Positions 8,253-16,515 of a stretch of 64,000 nucleotides of DNA are shown one piece after another. The position numbers and the translations under genes were made by a program. The notes below the pieces were generated by a model, which ran no database searches, had not been told where the DNA came from, and worked only from the letters and a program-made list of their open reading frames with translations. Position 1 is the first letter of the stretch, and each line of letters begins with the position of its first letter. The DNA is from CAWAYR01 sp050250875 (GTDB lineage Bacteria; Acidobacteriota; Vicinamibacteria; Vicinamibacterales; UBA2999), in the NCBI GenBank assembly GCA_050250875.1, contig JBFWNV010000001.1, forward strand, positions 1,054,001 through 1,118,000, in the 5' to 3' direction.

Positions 8253-9017
8253 ATGGCGACTCGAGTCCTCTACCTCATCTACGGCGTCGTGGCCTACCTG
8301 TGGTTCCTGGCCACGTTCCTCTATGCGATCGCGTTCGTCGGCGGCTTCGGCGTGCCGCGCACGCTCGACGCTACGCCGACCGTGCCCTTCCTGACCGGCC
8401 TGCTCGTCGACGCGGGTCTGCTCACCGTGTTCGCCGTGCAGCACAGCGTGATGGCGCGCCGCTGGTTCAAGCGCTGGTGGACGCAGACCGTGCCGTGGGC
8501 GATCGAGCGGTCCACCTACGTGCTCTTCGCCAGCCTGGCGTTGAACCTGCTGTACTGGCAGTGGCAGCCGCTCGGCGGCGTGGTGTGGCACGTCGAGCCC
8601 CCGGTGGCCCGCGGCCTGCTGTGGGCGCTGTTCGCGGCCGGTTGGCTGCAGGTGCTGGTGATGACCTTCTACATCAACCACTTCGACCTGTTCGGCCTGC
8701 GCCAGGTGTGGCTGCACGCCATGGGGCGGCACTACACCCATGTCCACTTCGCCACGCCGGCGCCGTACCGCGTCGTGCGGCATCCGCTGTACCTCGGCTT
8801 CATCATCGCGTTCTGGGCCGCGCCGACGATGACGGTGACGCATCTGGTGTTCGCGCTGGCGACGACCGCTTACATCGTCGTGGCGATCCAGTTCGAGGAA
8901 CGCGACCTGGCACACGAGCACGGCGCGTCGTATCTGAGCTATCGACGGGCGGTGCCGATGCTGATTCCGGGAACCGGCAGCCGCTCCACGGCACCGGTCG
9001 GCGCCGAGCGCTCCTGA
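8253..9017 (+). CDS. mddA: MddA-like methanethiol S-methyltransferase (NnrU/ICMT-type membrane protein)
   Basis: The protein has 254 residues with five or six transmembrane segments. It matches the family annotated as methanethiol S-methyltransferase, which makes dimethylsulfide from methanethiol and SAM: opening LYLIYGVVAYLWFLATFLYA, the conserved AVQHSVMARRWFKRWW and PWAIERSTYVLFASLALNLL blocks, then NHFDLFGLRQVWL, the isoprenylcysteine-methyltransferase-like VVRHPLYLGFIIAFWAAP and the closing EERDLAHEHGASYLSYR with its catalytic-site glutamates. A GGAGG at 8244-8248 precedes the ATG by 4 bp. The alternative is a related NnrU-like methyltransferase with another thiol substrate. It stands alone, divergent from the hydrolase-LuxR gene across a 127 bp gap. 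Confidence 0.75.
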   Translation: MATRVLYLIYGVVAYLWFLATFLYAIAFVGGFGVPRTLDATPTVPFLTGLLVDAGLLTVFAVQHSVMARRWFKRWWTQTVPWAIERSTYVLFASLALNLLYWQWQPLGGVVWHVEPPVARGLLWALFAAGWLQVLVMTFYINHFDLFGLRQVWLHAMGRHYTHVHFATPAPYRVVRHPLYLGFIIAFWAAPTMTVTHLVFALATTAYIVVAIQFEERDLAHEHGASYLSYRRAVPMLIPGTGSRSTAPVGAERS

Positions 9018-9024
9018 CGAGGGG

Positions 9025-10620
9025 TCAGGCCGGATCGATCAGCACGCCGGGGTTGAGGCGCCAGTCGGGGTCGAGCCAGCGCTTGGCCGCCCGCATCGTG
9101 TCGAGCGTGGCGGCGTCGTACTGCACCGGCAGGAAGTGCTTCTTGATGCGGCCGATGCCGTGCTCGGCCGACACCGAGCCGCCCCGGGCGACGATGGCGG
9201 CCGCGAACTCCTGGTAGATCGCCTTGGCCCGCTGCAGCTCCGCGTCGTCCTTCGGCAGGATGTTGACGTGGAAGTGGTTGTTGCCGGCGTGGCCGAACAC
9301 CGCGTGATCCAGCCCGGCCGCCTTGAGCCGCGACGTGTAGAGGTCGTAGACCCAGCGCAGGTCCTGGTCCTCTACGGCCATGTCGGTGGCGATCTTGTGC
9401 AGGGTGGGATGCGTGCGGCGCCGCTCGGCGATGGTGGCGTTGATCCGCTCGGGCACGGCGTGGCGGAAGACGCGGATGTCGTGCAGCACGTGGTCGTCGA
9501 GGCCGGCGAGGCTCGCCGTCTCGTCGCCGCCGGCCGCTGCCACGTGGCCGAGCACTCGCTCGACCGTCTCCTCGAGCCCCACACCCCGAGCCCCGAGCCC
9601 AGAGTCCCGAGCCCCGGTACTTTCGTCGTAGCCGAACTCGGCGAACACCGAGCAGCTGCCGGGCGGCGCCTTGGCCAGGACGCGCAGCACCTCGGGCTTG
9701 CCGGTCTCGCGGGCCAGCGCGTGTGATCGGGCGTCGAGGAACTCGATCGCGGTGGTCCGCAGTGTGTCGTCGTCGCGCAGCGCCGTCACGAACGCGAAGG
9801 CCTGGGCCGGCGTGGCGAAGCACTGCAGGAACGCCAGGCGCGACTCGCTGGCCAGCATCAGCCGCAGCGTCACGTCGCTGACCACCCCGAGCGTGCCCTC
9901 ACTGCCCACGAACAGGTCCAGCACGTCGCCGCCGGGCGCGAAGCCGTAGCCGATCGAGTTCTTGGTGAGCGGCTTGGGAATGGCCGGCAGGTGCGCCACG
10001 CGCGTCGCCGCGCCGTCGGCCAGCGTCACCGCATCGCCGTCGGCCTGGTCGCGGCCACGCTGCAGCACGAGCGTGCGGCCCGACGCCAATTCCACGGTGA
10101 GGCCCACGACCCAGTCGCGCGTCGCGCCGAAGCGGTAGCCGCGCGAGCCGGCGGCGTTGGTCGCCACCATGCCGCCAATCGAGGCATTCGCCTCGGTGGG
10201 GTCGAGCGGCAGCAGCCATCCCGGCGCGTGCGACGCGAGATACGCCTGCAGGTCGCGCAGCGGCGTGCCGGCCAGCGCGCGCACGACGGGCGGATCGGCC
10301 TTCAGATCGAGCTCGACCACGCCGCGCAGCCGCGCCGTGGACACCAGGTGCGTGGACGCATCCGGCACCGCGCCGCCGGCCACGCCGGTGCGGGCGCCAC
10401 TCACCGTCACCGGGTGCCCGTGGTCGGCGTGCCAGCGCAGCACCTGGCGCAGCTCGTCGAGGGTGGCCGGCTCGGCCACCGAAGCCACGGCGGACGCCGC
10501 CATCCGCGACTCGTCGTGCAGCAGATCGGCCACGTCCGCGGCGGGCGGCGCGAGCCGCACGCTGGCCGGCTGGGACGTGACCGGCCCGGTCAGGTCGCGG
10601 GCGCTCAGGACGTCGCTCAC
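9025..10620 (-). CDS. FAD-linked oxidase, probable D-2-hydroxyglutarate dehydrogenase
   Basis: The protein has 531 residues: an FAD-binding type 4 (PCMH) domain (about residues 50-225, with TVSGARTGVAGGAVP and the GSRGYRFGATRDWV flavin loop) followed by a GlcD/D-LDH type C-terminal domain ending in the metal-site motif SAEHGIGRIKKHFLP. It starts with a GTG whose first base is the last base of the serA TAG, so the two are translationally coupled. Coupling to serA is the reason for preferring D-2-hydroxyglutarate dehydrogenase, which recycles the 2-HG that drives the SerA reaction; D-lactate or glycolate dehydrogenase are alternatives. A repeat-encoded insertion of about 15 residues (GARDSGLGARGVGLE) interrupts the C-terminal domain at 9573-9616. 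Confidence 0.85.
   Translation of the reverse strand: MSDVLSARDLTGPVTSQPASVRLAPPAADVADLLHDESRMAASAVASVAEPATLDELRQVLRWHADHGHPVTVSGARTGVAGGAVPDASTHLVSTARLRGVVELDLKADPPVVRALAGTPLRDLQAYLASHAPGWLLPLDPTEANASIGGMVATNAAGSRGYRFGATRDWVVGLTVELASGRTLVLQRGRDQADGDAVTLADGAATRVAHLPAIPKPLTKNSIGYGFAPGGDVLDLFVGSEGTLGVVSDVTLRLMLASESRLAFLQCFATPAQAFAFVTALRDDDTLRTTAIEFLDARSHALARETGKPEVLRVLAKAPPGSCSVFAEFGYDESTGARDSGLGARGVGLEETVERVLGHVAAAGGDETASLAGLDDHVLHDIRVFRHAVPERINATIAERRRTHPTLHKIATDMAVEDQDLRWVYDLYTSRLKAAGLDHAVFGHAGNNHFHVNILPKDDAELQRAKAIYQEFAAAIVARGGSVSAEHGIGRIKKHFLPVQYDAATLDTMRAAKRWLDPDWRLNPGVLIDPA
9573..9616. repeat. GGGGCTC-type heptamer array inside the FAD-oxidase coding sequence
   Basis: About six degenerate units of CGAGCCC / CCCCGAG (G-rich on the minus strand) lie in frame in the gene at 9025-10620 and encode the segment GARDSGLGARGVGLE. 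Runs of three to four G separated by short CTC or ACTC loops fit a G-quadruplex motif on the coding strand. The same heptamer occurs at 17439-17471 and 52418-52572. Confidence 0.8.
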
Positions 10621-11846
10621 TAGTAGAGGATACGCGTCCGCACGTTCATCGGCAGCGCCGAGATGCGGCTGTGCACCTCGTCGGACAGCTCGCGGTTGAC
10701 GTCCATCACCAGGTAGCCGATGTCGCGCGTGGTGACCAGCTGCTGGGCGTCGATGTTGGCGCCCACCTCGGACACGATGTTGTTCACCGCGGCCAGCACG
10801 CCGGGGACGTTCCTGTGGATGTTGAGGATGCGGTGCGTGCCCGGCATCGCCGGCAGGTTGACCTGCGGGAAGTTCACCGCGCCCTCGGTGGAGCCGCGGT
10901 CGATGAACTCGCCGAGCGCGTGCGCCACCTCGAGGCCGATGGCGTGCTGCGCTTCCTCGGTGTTGCCGCCGACGTGCGGCGTCAGGATCACGTTGGGCAG
11001 GTCGCTCAGGCCGACGTCGAACTCGGCCACCTGCGGCGTCGGCTCCTTGGGGAACACGTCGAGCGCCGCACCGGCGAGGTGGCCGCTGGCCAGCGCCTGG
11101 CGCAGCGCCGCTACGTCCACGACCTTGCCGCGCGACAGGTTCAGCAGGTAGCTCCCCTGCCGCATCCGATCGAGCTGCGCGGTGCCGATCATGCCGACCG
11201 TGCGCGGCGTCTCGGGGACGTGCAGCGTCACGAAGTCCGAGTCCTCGAGCAGCTGATCGAGGTCGGGGAGCGGGCGGGTCAGCCCGAGCGGCAGCTTCTT
11301 GAGGATGTCGTGGAACAGCACGCGCATGCCGAACGCTTCGGCCAGCAGCCCCACCTGCTGGCCGATGTGGCCGTAGCCGACGATGCCGATGGTCTTGCCG
11401 CGCACTTCGTGCGCGCCGGCCAGCGACTTGTCCCAGTGGTGGCGGTGCAGCGCGTCGCTCTTGTCGCCGAGCCGGCGGGCCAGGGCGACGACGCAGCCCA
11501 TGGTCAGCTCGGCGACGCTGCGGGTGGAGGCGTAGGGCGCGTTGAACACCGGGATGCCGCGCCGGGCCGCGTCGGCGATCGCCACCTGGTCGGTGCCGAC
11601 CGAGAAGCAGCCGATCGCCAGCATGCGTCCGGCCCGCTCGAGCTGGGCCTCGCGCACCTTGGTCCGCGAGCGCACGCCGAGGACGTGCGACGCGGCGATC
11701 ACCTCACGCAGCTCGTCGCCCTCGAGGGCGCGCGGGAGGACCTCCACGGTGTAGCCGCGGGCGCGCAGCGCCTCGGCCGCGGCGGGGTGGACGTTCTCGA
11801 GGATCGAGATGCGGATGCGGTCGCGGGGAAACGACGTCTCGGCCAT
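10620..11846 (-). CDS. serA: D-3-phosphoglycerate dehydrogenase with C-terminal ACT domain
   Basis: The protein has 408 residues, the length of the E. coli SerA class. It oxidises 3-phosphoglycerate to 3-phosphohydroxypyruvate, the first step of serine synthesis. The NAD-binding signature GIVGYGHIGQQVGLLAEAFG, the NLSRGKVVDVAAL segment and the catalytic His in LTPHVGGNTEEAQ are present. A C-terminal ACT domain (HRNVPGVLAAVNNIVSEVG, then ending MNVRTRILY) suggests serine feedback. The start at 11846 (MAETSFPRDRIRISIL) was chosen over a 53-codon extension that runs into the upstream HAD gene region. It is followed without a gap by the FAD-linked oxidase and preceded by the HAD gene with 31 bp between them. 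Confidence 0.96.
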   Translation of the reverse strand: MAETSFPRDRIRISILENVHPAAAEALRARGYTVEVLPRALEGDELREVIAASHVLGVRSRTKVREAQLERAGRMLAIGCFSVGTDQVAIADAARRGIPVFNAPYASTRSVAELTMGCVVALARRLGDKSDALHRHHWDKSLAGAHEVRGKTIGIVGYGHIGQQVGLLAEAFGMRVLFHDILKKLPLGLTRPLPDLDQLLEDSDFVTLHVPETPRTVGMIGTAQLDRMRQGSYLLNLSRGKVVDVAALRQALASGHLAGAALDVFPKEPTPQVAEFDVGLSDLPNVILTPHVGGNTEEAQHAIGLEVAHALGEFIDRGSTEGAVNFPQVNLPAMPGTHRILNIHRNVPGVLAAVNNIVSEVGANIDAQQLVTTRDIGYLVMDVNRELSDEVHSRISALPMNVRTRILY

Positions 11847-11877
11847 GGCGAAGGGGAAGAGTCTGGATGGTCGGCGC

Positions 11878-12546
11878 TCACCAGGTGGCGAGGGCGAGGA
11901 ACTCCGCGAAGTCGCGGCAGACGAGATCGGGGGGCTCGGCCAGCGCCTGGAACTGGGCGGCGCTGAAGCTCGACGCGATCGCCACCACCGGCATGCCGGC
12001 GGCACGGGCGGCAGTGATGCCCATCGGCGCGTCCTCGAAGACCACGCAGGCTGCCGGCGGCACGTCGAGCTGGCGGCTCGCCTCGAGGAACACGTCGGGG
12101 GCCGGTTTGCCGCGGCCCACCTGGTCGCCGCGAACGATGGTCGGGAACGCGTGGCTGAGGCCCACCTCGGCCAGCGTGTGGGTGACGTTGAGCGCCGGGG
12201 CGGAGGTGGCCAGCGCGACGGTGATGTCGCGCTCCTCCAGGTACTCGAGCAGCGCCGACAGGCCGGCCACCAGGGTGAGCCGGCCGCGCGACAGGTCGCG
12301 GTAGAGGCTCTCTTTCTCGTGCTCGTAGGCGAGCCACTCCTCCCGGGCCATCTCGCGGTCGAACAGCACCGGAAAGATCTCGCTGTTGCGGCGGCCGTCG
12401 AGCCGGGCGCGGTCGGCCGGGGTCAGCGGCGGCAGGCCGTGGCGCGCCGCGAACTCGGCGAACGCTTCGGCGTGGAGGGCCATGTTGTCGACGATGGTGC
12501 CGTCGAGGTCGAAGACGACAGCGTCGGGGCGCGACTGGATGGGCAA
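11878..12546 (-). CDS. HAD-IA family phosphatase/phosphomutase
   Basis: The protein has 222 residues, of beta-phosphoglucomutase-like subfamily. Motif I is DAVVFDLDGTIVDNM with both aspartates, motif II is in ALATSAPALN, motif III Lys is in GRGKPAPDVF, and motif IV is FEDAPMGITAA; a helical cap lies between motifs I and II. The start is a TTG at 12546, as the DxD motif lies only a few residues in. It is the first gene of a three-gene unit with serA and the FAD-linked oxidase, so a phosphoserine-phosphatase-like role is an attractive guess, but the family is promiscuous and a sugar-phosphate substrate is equally possible. Confidence 0.85.
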   Translation of the reverse strand: MPIQSRPDAVVFDLDGTIVDNMALHAEAFAEFAARHGLPPLTPADRARLDGRRNSEIFPVLFDREMAREEWLAYEHEKESLYRDLSRGRLTLVAGLSALLEYLEERDITVALATSAPALNVTHTLAEVGLSHAFPTIVRGDQVGRGKPAPDVFLEASRQLDVPPAACVVFEDAPMGITAARAAGMPVVAIASSFSAAQFQALAEPPDLVCRDFAEFLALATW

Positions 12547-12653
12547 ACCCGACGATTATTGCACCCGCCTCCTGCAATCGTTTACAACTACGGGCGCCCC
12601 CAGGGGCCCGCCGGCGTGGCGCCGGCCGTTGTGCCGTCGAGGTGACGCCGCCC

Positions 12654-14252
12654 ATGCCGACCACCGCCGGACGCTCCCGCCGCCGCTTCCTCTCCACCGC
12701 GGGCCTCGCCGCGGCGGGCGTCACCATCGTGCCGCGCCACGTCCTGGGGCGCGGATTCCAGGCGCCGAGCGACCGGCTGAACATCGCCGGCGTGGGCGTG
12801 GGCGGCCGCGGCCGTGCCGTGCTCACCAACATGGCCAGCCAGAACGTGGTGGCGATGTGCGACGTGGACTGGGGCTACGCCGACCGCGGCTTCGCCGGCC
12901 TGCCCGACGAGATCGCCACGCAGGAAAAGCGCATCGCCGACAACGTCGTCGAAGTGCGGGCGCCGGCGTCGGCGCGAAACGAAGGCGGCGCGCGGCCGGC
13001 CACCACGCGGCCGATGACGGCGCTGGAGCGCAGCCGGGCCATCGCCTACGTGGACAGACAGAAGGCGTTCGTCGCCGCCGTGCCGAAGGCGGCGCGCTAC
13101 CAGGATTACCGGCGCATGCTCGACGAGAAGAAGGACATCGACGCGGTGGTCGTGGCCACGCCCGACCATCTGCACGCGCCGGTGGCGCTGGCGGCGATGG
13201 ACCTGGGCAAACACGTCTACGTCGAGAAGCCGCTGTGCTGGTCGGTGGCCGAGGCGCGGCAGCTGGCCGCGAAGGCCGCCGAGACCAGGGTGGCGACGCA
13301 GATGGGCAACCAGGGCCACTCGCTCGACGAGGGCCGTACCGCCGTCGAATACATCCGCTCGGGCGCGATCGGCGAGGTGCGCGAGGTGCACGTCTGGACC
13401 AACCGCCCGCTCGGCTTCTGGCCGCAGGGCGTGCCGCGGCCGGCGACGCTCTCGACGCCGGCGGCCGACCTGCGGTGGAACGGCCCGGGCATCACCGCGC
13501 GCTTCGGCGCGGCGCTGGCCGGCAACTACCCGGTGCCCGAGGGGCTGGCATGGGATCCGTTCCTCGGCCCGGCGCCGTACGTCGAGTACCACCCGGTGTA
13601 CCACCCCTTCAACTGGCGCGGCTGGGTCGACTGGGGCGCCGGCCCGCTCGGCGACATGGGCGCGCACCTGATCGATCACGCCTACTGGGCGCTCGACCTC
13701 GGCTTCCCCACCACGATCGAAACCGTGTCCACGCCCTTCAACGGCATCGCGTTCCCGCACGCCACGACGACGTTTTACGAGTTCCCCGCCCGCGGCGGCC
13801 GTCCCGCGCTGAAGATGACGTGGTACGACGGCGGCCTGCTGCCACCCAGGCCGGCCGAGCTCGGCGACGACGTGCTCAATCCCGGCGGCGGCACGCTGGT
13901 CGTCGGCGCCAGGGGCAAGCTGCTCTACGAGACCTACGGCGCCAGGCCGCGGCTGCTGCCCAAGGCGCTGCACGACGCCGTCGGCCGGCCGCCGCGCATC
14001 CTGCGGCGCATCCCCGACGAGCTGCACGAGATGAACTGGGTGGACGCCGCTCGCGGGATGGTGGCGCCGTCGTGCCCGTTCGACTACGCGGCCCGGCTCA
14101 CCGAGGTGATGCTGCTCGGCATCGTGTCGCTGCGCGCCGGCACCAGGCTGGTCTACGACGGCAAGGCGATGCGGGTGACCAACGACGACGCGGCGAACGC
14201 GTTCCTCACTCGCGTGCCGCGCGAGGGCTGGACGACGACCGCCGGCCGGTAG
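12654..14252 (+). CDS. Tat-exported Gfo/Idh/MocA family oxidoreductase
   Basis: The protein has 532 residues. A twin-arginine signal (RSRRRFLSTAGLAAAGV, ending near GRGFQAP) precedes a Rossmann domain (NIAGVGVGGRGRAVL). VVVATPDHLHAPVALAAMDLG and the catalytic-site EKP in YVEKPLCWSVAEARQL are followed by the oxidoreductase C-terminal domain with GDMGAHLIDHAYWALDLG. Tat export fits a protein folded with NAD(P) in the cytoplasm. The ATG at 12654 is used because GAGGTG lies 9 bp upstream; a GTG at 12642 is an alternative. A 7-bp hairpin (GCCGGCG/CGCCGGC, 12610-12626) lies in the leader. Such enzymes act on sugars or sugar acids. The stop TAG (14250-14252) abuts the convergent stop of the next gene. 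Confidence 0.9.
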   Translation: MPTTAGRSRRRFLSTAGLAAAGVTIVPRHVLGRGFQAPSDRLNIAGVGVGGRGRAVLTNMASQNVVAMCDVDWGYADRGFAGLPDEIATQEKRIADNVVEVRAPASARNEGGARPATTRPMTALERSRAIAYVDRQKAFVAAVPKAARYQDYRRMLDEKKDIDAVVVATPDHLHAPVALAAMDLGKHVYVEKPLCWSVAEARQLAAKAAETRVATQMGNQGHSLDEGRTAVEYIRSGAIGEVREVHVWTNRPLGFWPQGVPRPATLSTPAADLRWNGPGITARFGAALAGNYPVPEGLAWDPFLGPAPYVEYHPVYHPFNWRGWVDWGAGPLGDMGAHLIDHAYWALDLGFPTTIETVSTPFNGIAFPHATTTFYEFPARGGRPALKMTWYDGGLLPPRPAELGDDVLNPGGGTLVVGARGKLLYETYGARPRLLPKALHDAVGRPPRILRRIPDELHEMNWVDAARGMVAPSCPFDYAARLTEVMLLGIVSLRAGTRLVYDGKAMRVTNDDAANAFLTRVPREGWTTTAGR

Positions 14253-15380
14253 CTACGCCAGGCGCTTGCTGGATCGCAGCGTCGCCAGCGCGATCAGCAC
14301 CAGGCCGCAGGCCAGCAGGGCCGCGATCTGCGGCCACAGGATCTCGAACCCGATGCCCTTCAGGAAGATGCCGCGGACGATCACCAGGAAATAGCGCAGC
14401 GGGATGGCGTAGGTCACCCACTGGATCCACTGCGGCATGTTCTCGATCGGGAAGATGAACCCCGACAGGTAGATCATCGGCGTCATGAAGAAGAACGTCG
14501 TCGTCATCGACGCCTGTTGCTGGGTGGCCGAAATGGTGCTGACGAAGAGCCCGAGGCCCAGCGTGGACAGCAGGTAGATCAGGCTGGTCGCGAAGAGCAG
14601 CGCGAAGCTGCCGCGCATCGGGATCTGGAACCAGTAGACGGCGACGAGCGTCACCAGCACGACGTCGATGAGGCCGATGAGCGCGTAGGGCAGGAGCTTG
14701 CCGACGATGAGCTCCCAGCGCGCCAGCGGCGTGACGTTGAGCTGCTCCAGCGTGCCCACCTCGCGCTCGCGGACGATGGCCATGGCGCTGAGGTTGGTGG
14801 TGATCACCAGCAGCAGCAGCGCGATGATGCCCGGCACCATGAAGTCGCGGCTCTCGAGCCGCGGGTTGAACCAGACGCGGATGTCGGCGTCGATCGGGGC
14901 GGCGCGCAGGCCGCCGGGCAGCCGCTCGGCCAGGCGATCCTGCGAGTAGCCGGCGACGACGCTGCGCGCGTAGCCCAGGGCCACCGTGGTGGAGTTGCTG
15001 TCGGTGCCGTCGGCGATCACCTGCACGGTGCCGGGCCGGCCGGCCGCCACGGCCGCGCCGAACCCGGCCGGGATCGTCAGCGCCATCCACGCCGTGCCGT
15101 GTTCGAGGTGCGGCTCGACCGCGCCGGTGCCGCTCACCACGTCGACGATCACGAAGTTGGCGCTGGCGTCGAAGCGGGCGATCAGCCGCCGGCTCTCGGC
15201 CGAGCGATCGCCGTCCACCACCAGCAGCGGCACGTCCTTGACGTCGGTCGTGGCGGCATAGCCGAGCACGGTGAGCTGGATGATCGGCGCCATGATCACG
15301 ATGCCGAACAGGCGCGGATCCTGGCGCAGCTCGATCAGCTCCTTGCGCAGCAGGTGGACGACGCGGCGGAGCGCGGGCAT
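14253..15380 (-). CDS. ABC-2 type permease (YbhR/YbhS-like), second subunit
   Basis: The protein has 375 residues. One N-terminal transmembrane segment (LFGIVIMAPIIQLTVLGYAA) is followed by a periplasmic domain of about 150 residues and five C-terminal membrane helices, the ABC-2 permease plan shared with YbhS/YbhR. The conserved elements IVREREVGTLEQLNVTPL, before the membrane helices, and MIYLSGFIFPIENMP are present. It is the last gene of the operon, starting 4 bp after the stop of the first permease. It presumably pairs with that permease to form the inner-membrane channel driven by the two ATPases upstream. Confidence 0.93.
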   Translation of the reverse strand: MPALRRVVHLLRKELIELRQDPRLFGIVIMAPIIQLTVLGYAATTDVKDVPLLVVDGDRSAESRRLIARFDASANFVIVDVVSGTGAVEPHLEHGTAWMALTIPAGFGAAVAAGRPGTVQVIADGTDSNSTTVALGYARSVVAGYSQDRLAERLPGGLRAAPIDADIRVWFNPRLESRDFMVPGIIALLLLVITTNLSAMAIVREREVGTLEQLNVTPLARWELIVGKLLPYALIGLIDVVLVTLVAVYWFQIPMRGSFALLFATSLIYLLSTLGLGLFVSTISATQQQASMTTTFFFMTPMIYLSGFIFPIENMPQWIQWVTYAIPLRYFLVIVRGIFLKGIGFEILWPQIAALLACGLVLIALATLRSSKRLA

Positions 15381-15384
15381 CGTC

Positions 15385-16515
15385 TCAGCTCCACTCGCGG
15401 CGCAGGCGCAGCGCCGCCAGGTTGAGCACCACCGCGGCGAAGATGGCCAGGGCCGCCAGGTCCTGCCAGAACACCAGCAGGTCGGCGCCCTTCAGCACGA
15501 CGCTGCGCAGCGCCACCAGGAAGTAGCGCGACGGCACCGCGTAGGTGATCGCCTGCACCGCCGCCGGCATGCTGGTGATCGGGAAGATGAACCCCGACAG
15601 GATGAACGTCGGCAGGAAGCTCGACAGCAGGGCGAGCTGGAAGGCCACCTGCTGGGTCGGCGCCACCGTGGAGATGAGCAGCCCCTGGCCCTGCGCACCG
15701 AGCAGGAACAGGCCGATCGACAGGCACAGCAGCCACCACGAGCCGCGCTGCGGCAGCTCGAACAGCACCATGCTCACCAGGATGATGAGCAGCGCCGAGG
15801 CGAACGCGATCACCGAGTAGGGCAGCGTCTTGCCGAGCACGAACGCCATCGGATCGACCGGCGCCATGCGGATCTGCTCCATCGTGCCGCGTTCCTTCTC
15901 GCGGACGACGGCCATCGCCGTGGAGATCACCGCCGTGATCATCGAGATATAGGCGATCAGCCCGGGCACCAGGAACAGCGTGCTGCGCAGCTGCGGGTTG
16001 TACCAGACGCGCGGTTCGAACCCGACAACGCCGCCGATAGCGGCTGTTCCCGCCGGGCCCGGCATCGTGGCCAGCAGCTGCGCGCCGGCCTCGGCGACGA
16101 TCGCGCCGGCGTAGCTGACGACGGCGGAGGCGGTGTTGGCGTTGTCGCCGTTGACGACGACCTGCACGCGCACCGGCACGCGGCGGGCGAGGTCGCGGCC
16201 GTAGCCGTCGGGAATGACCAGGGCGGCGCGGGCGTCGTTGGTGTCGATCAACCGGTCGAGCGCGGCGCCGCTGTGCACCGGGCCGGCGTACTCGAAGTAG
16301 CCGGAGTTGACGAAGGCCGAGACCAGGGCGCGGCTGGCTGCCGAGTTGTCGCGGTCGTCCACCGCCAGGCGGATGTTGCGGATGTCGAAGTTGAGGGCGT
16401 AGCCGTAGAGCAGCAGGAAGAACGCCGGGATGAACAGCAGGATCAGGAGCGTGCGGCGATCGCGGGTGATCTGCCGGATCTCCTTGACCATCACCGCGCG
16501 GACGGTGGCGATCAC
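15385..16515 (-). CDS. ABC-2 type permease (YbhS/YbhR-like), first subunit
   Basis: The protein has 376 residues. Same topology as the downstream gene: an N-terminal helix (LLILLFIPAFFLLLYGYALN), a large periplasmic loop, and C-terminal helices with the paired signatures VREKERGTMEQIRMAPVDP and FILSGFIFPITSMP. It starts at a GTG that overlaps the ATPase stop (GTGA, 16512-16515), so translation is coupled. The two permeases share clear motif similarity and are probably old duplicates that work as a heterodimer. Confidence 0.93.
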   Translation of the reverse strand: MIATVRAVMVKEIRQITRDRRTLLILLFIPAFFLLLYGYALNFDIRNIRLAVDDRDNSAASRALVSAFVNSGYFEYAGPVHSGAALDRLIDTNDARAALVIPDGYGRDLARRVPVRVQVVVNGDNANTASAVVSYAGAIVAEAGAQLLATMPGPAGTAAIGGVVGFEPRVWYNPQLRSTLFLVPGLIAYISMITAVISTAMAVVREKERGTMEQIRMAPVDPMAFVLGKTLPYSVIAFASALLIILVSMVLFELPQRGSWWLLCLSIGLFLLGAQGQGLLISTVAPTQQVAFQLALLSSFLPTFILSGFIFPITSMPAAVQAITYAVPSRYFLVALRSVVLKGADLLVFWQDLAALAIFAAVVLNLAALRLRREWS

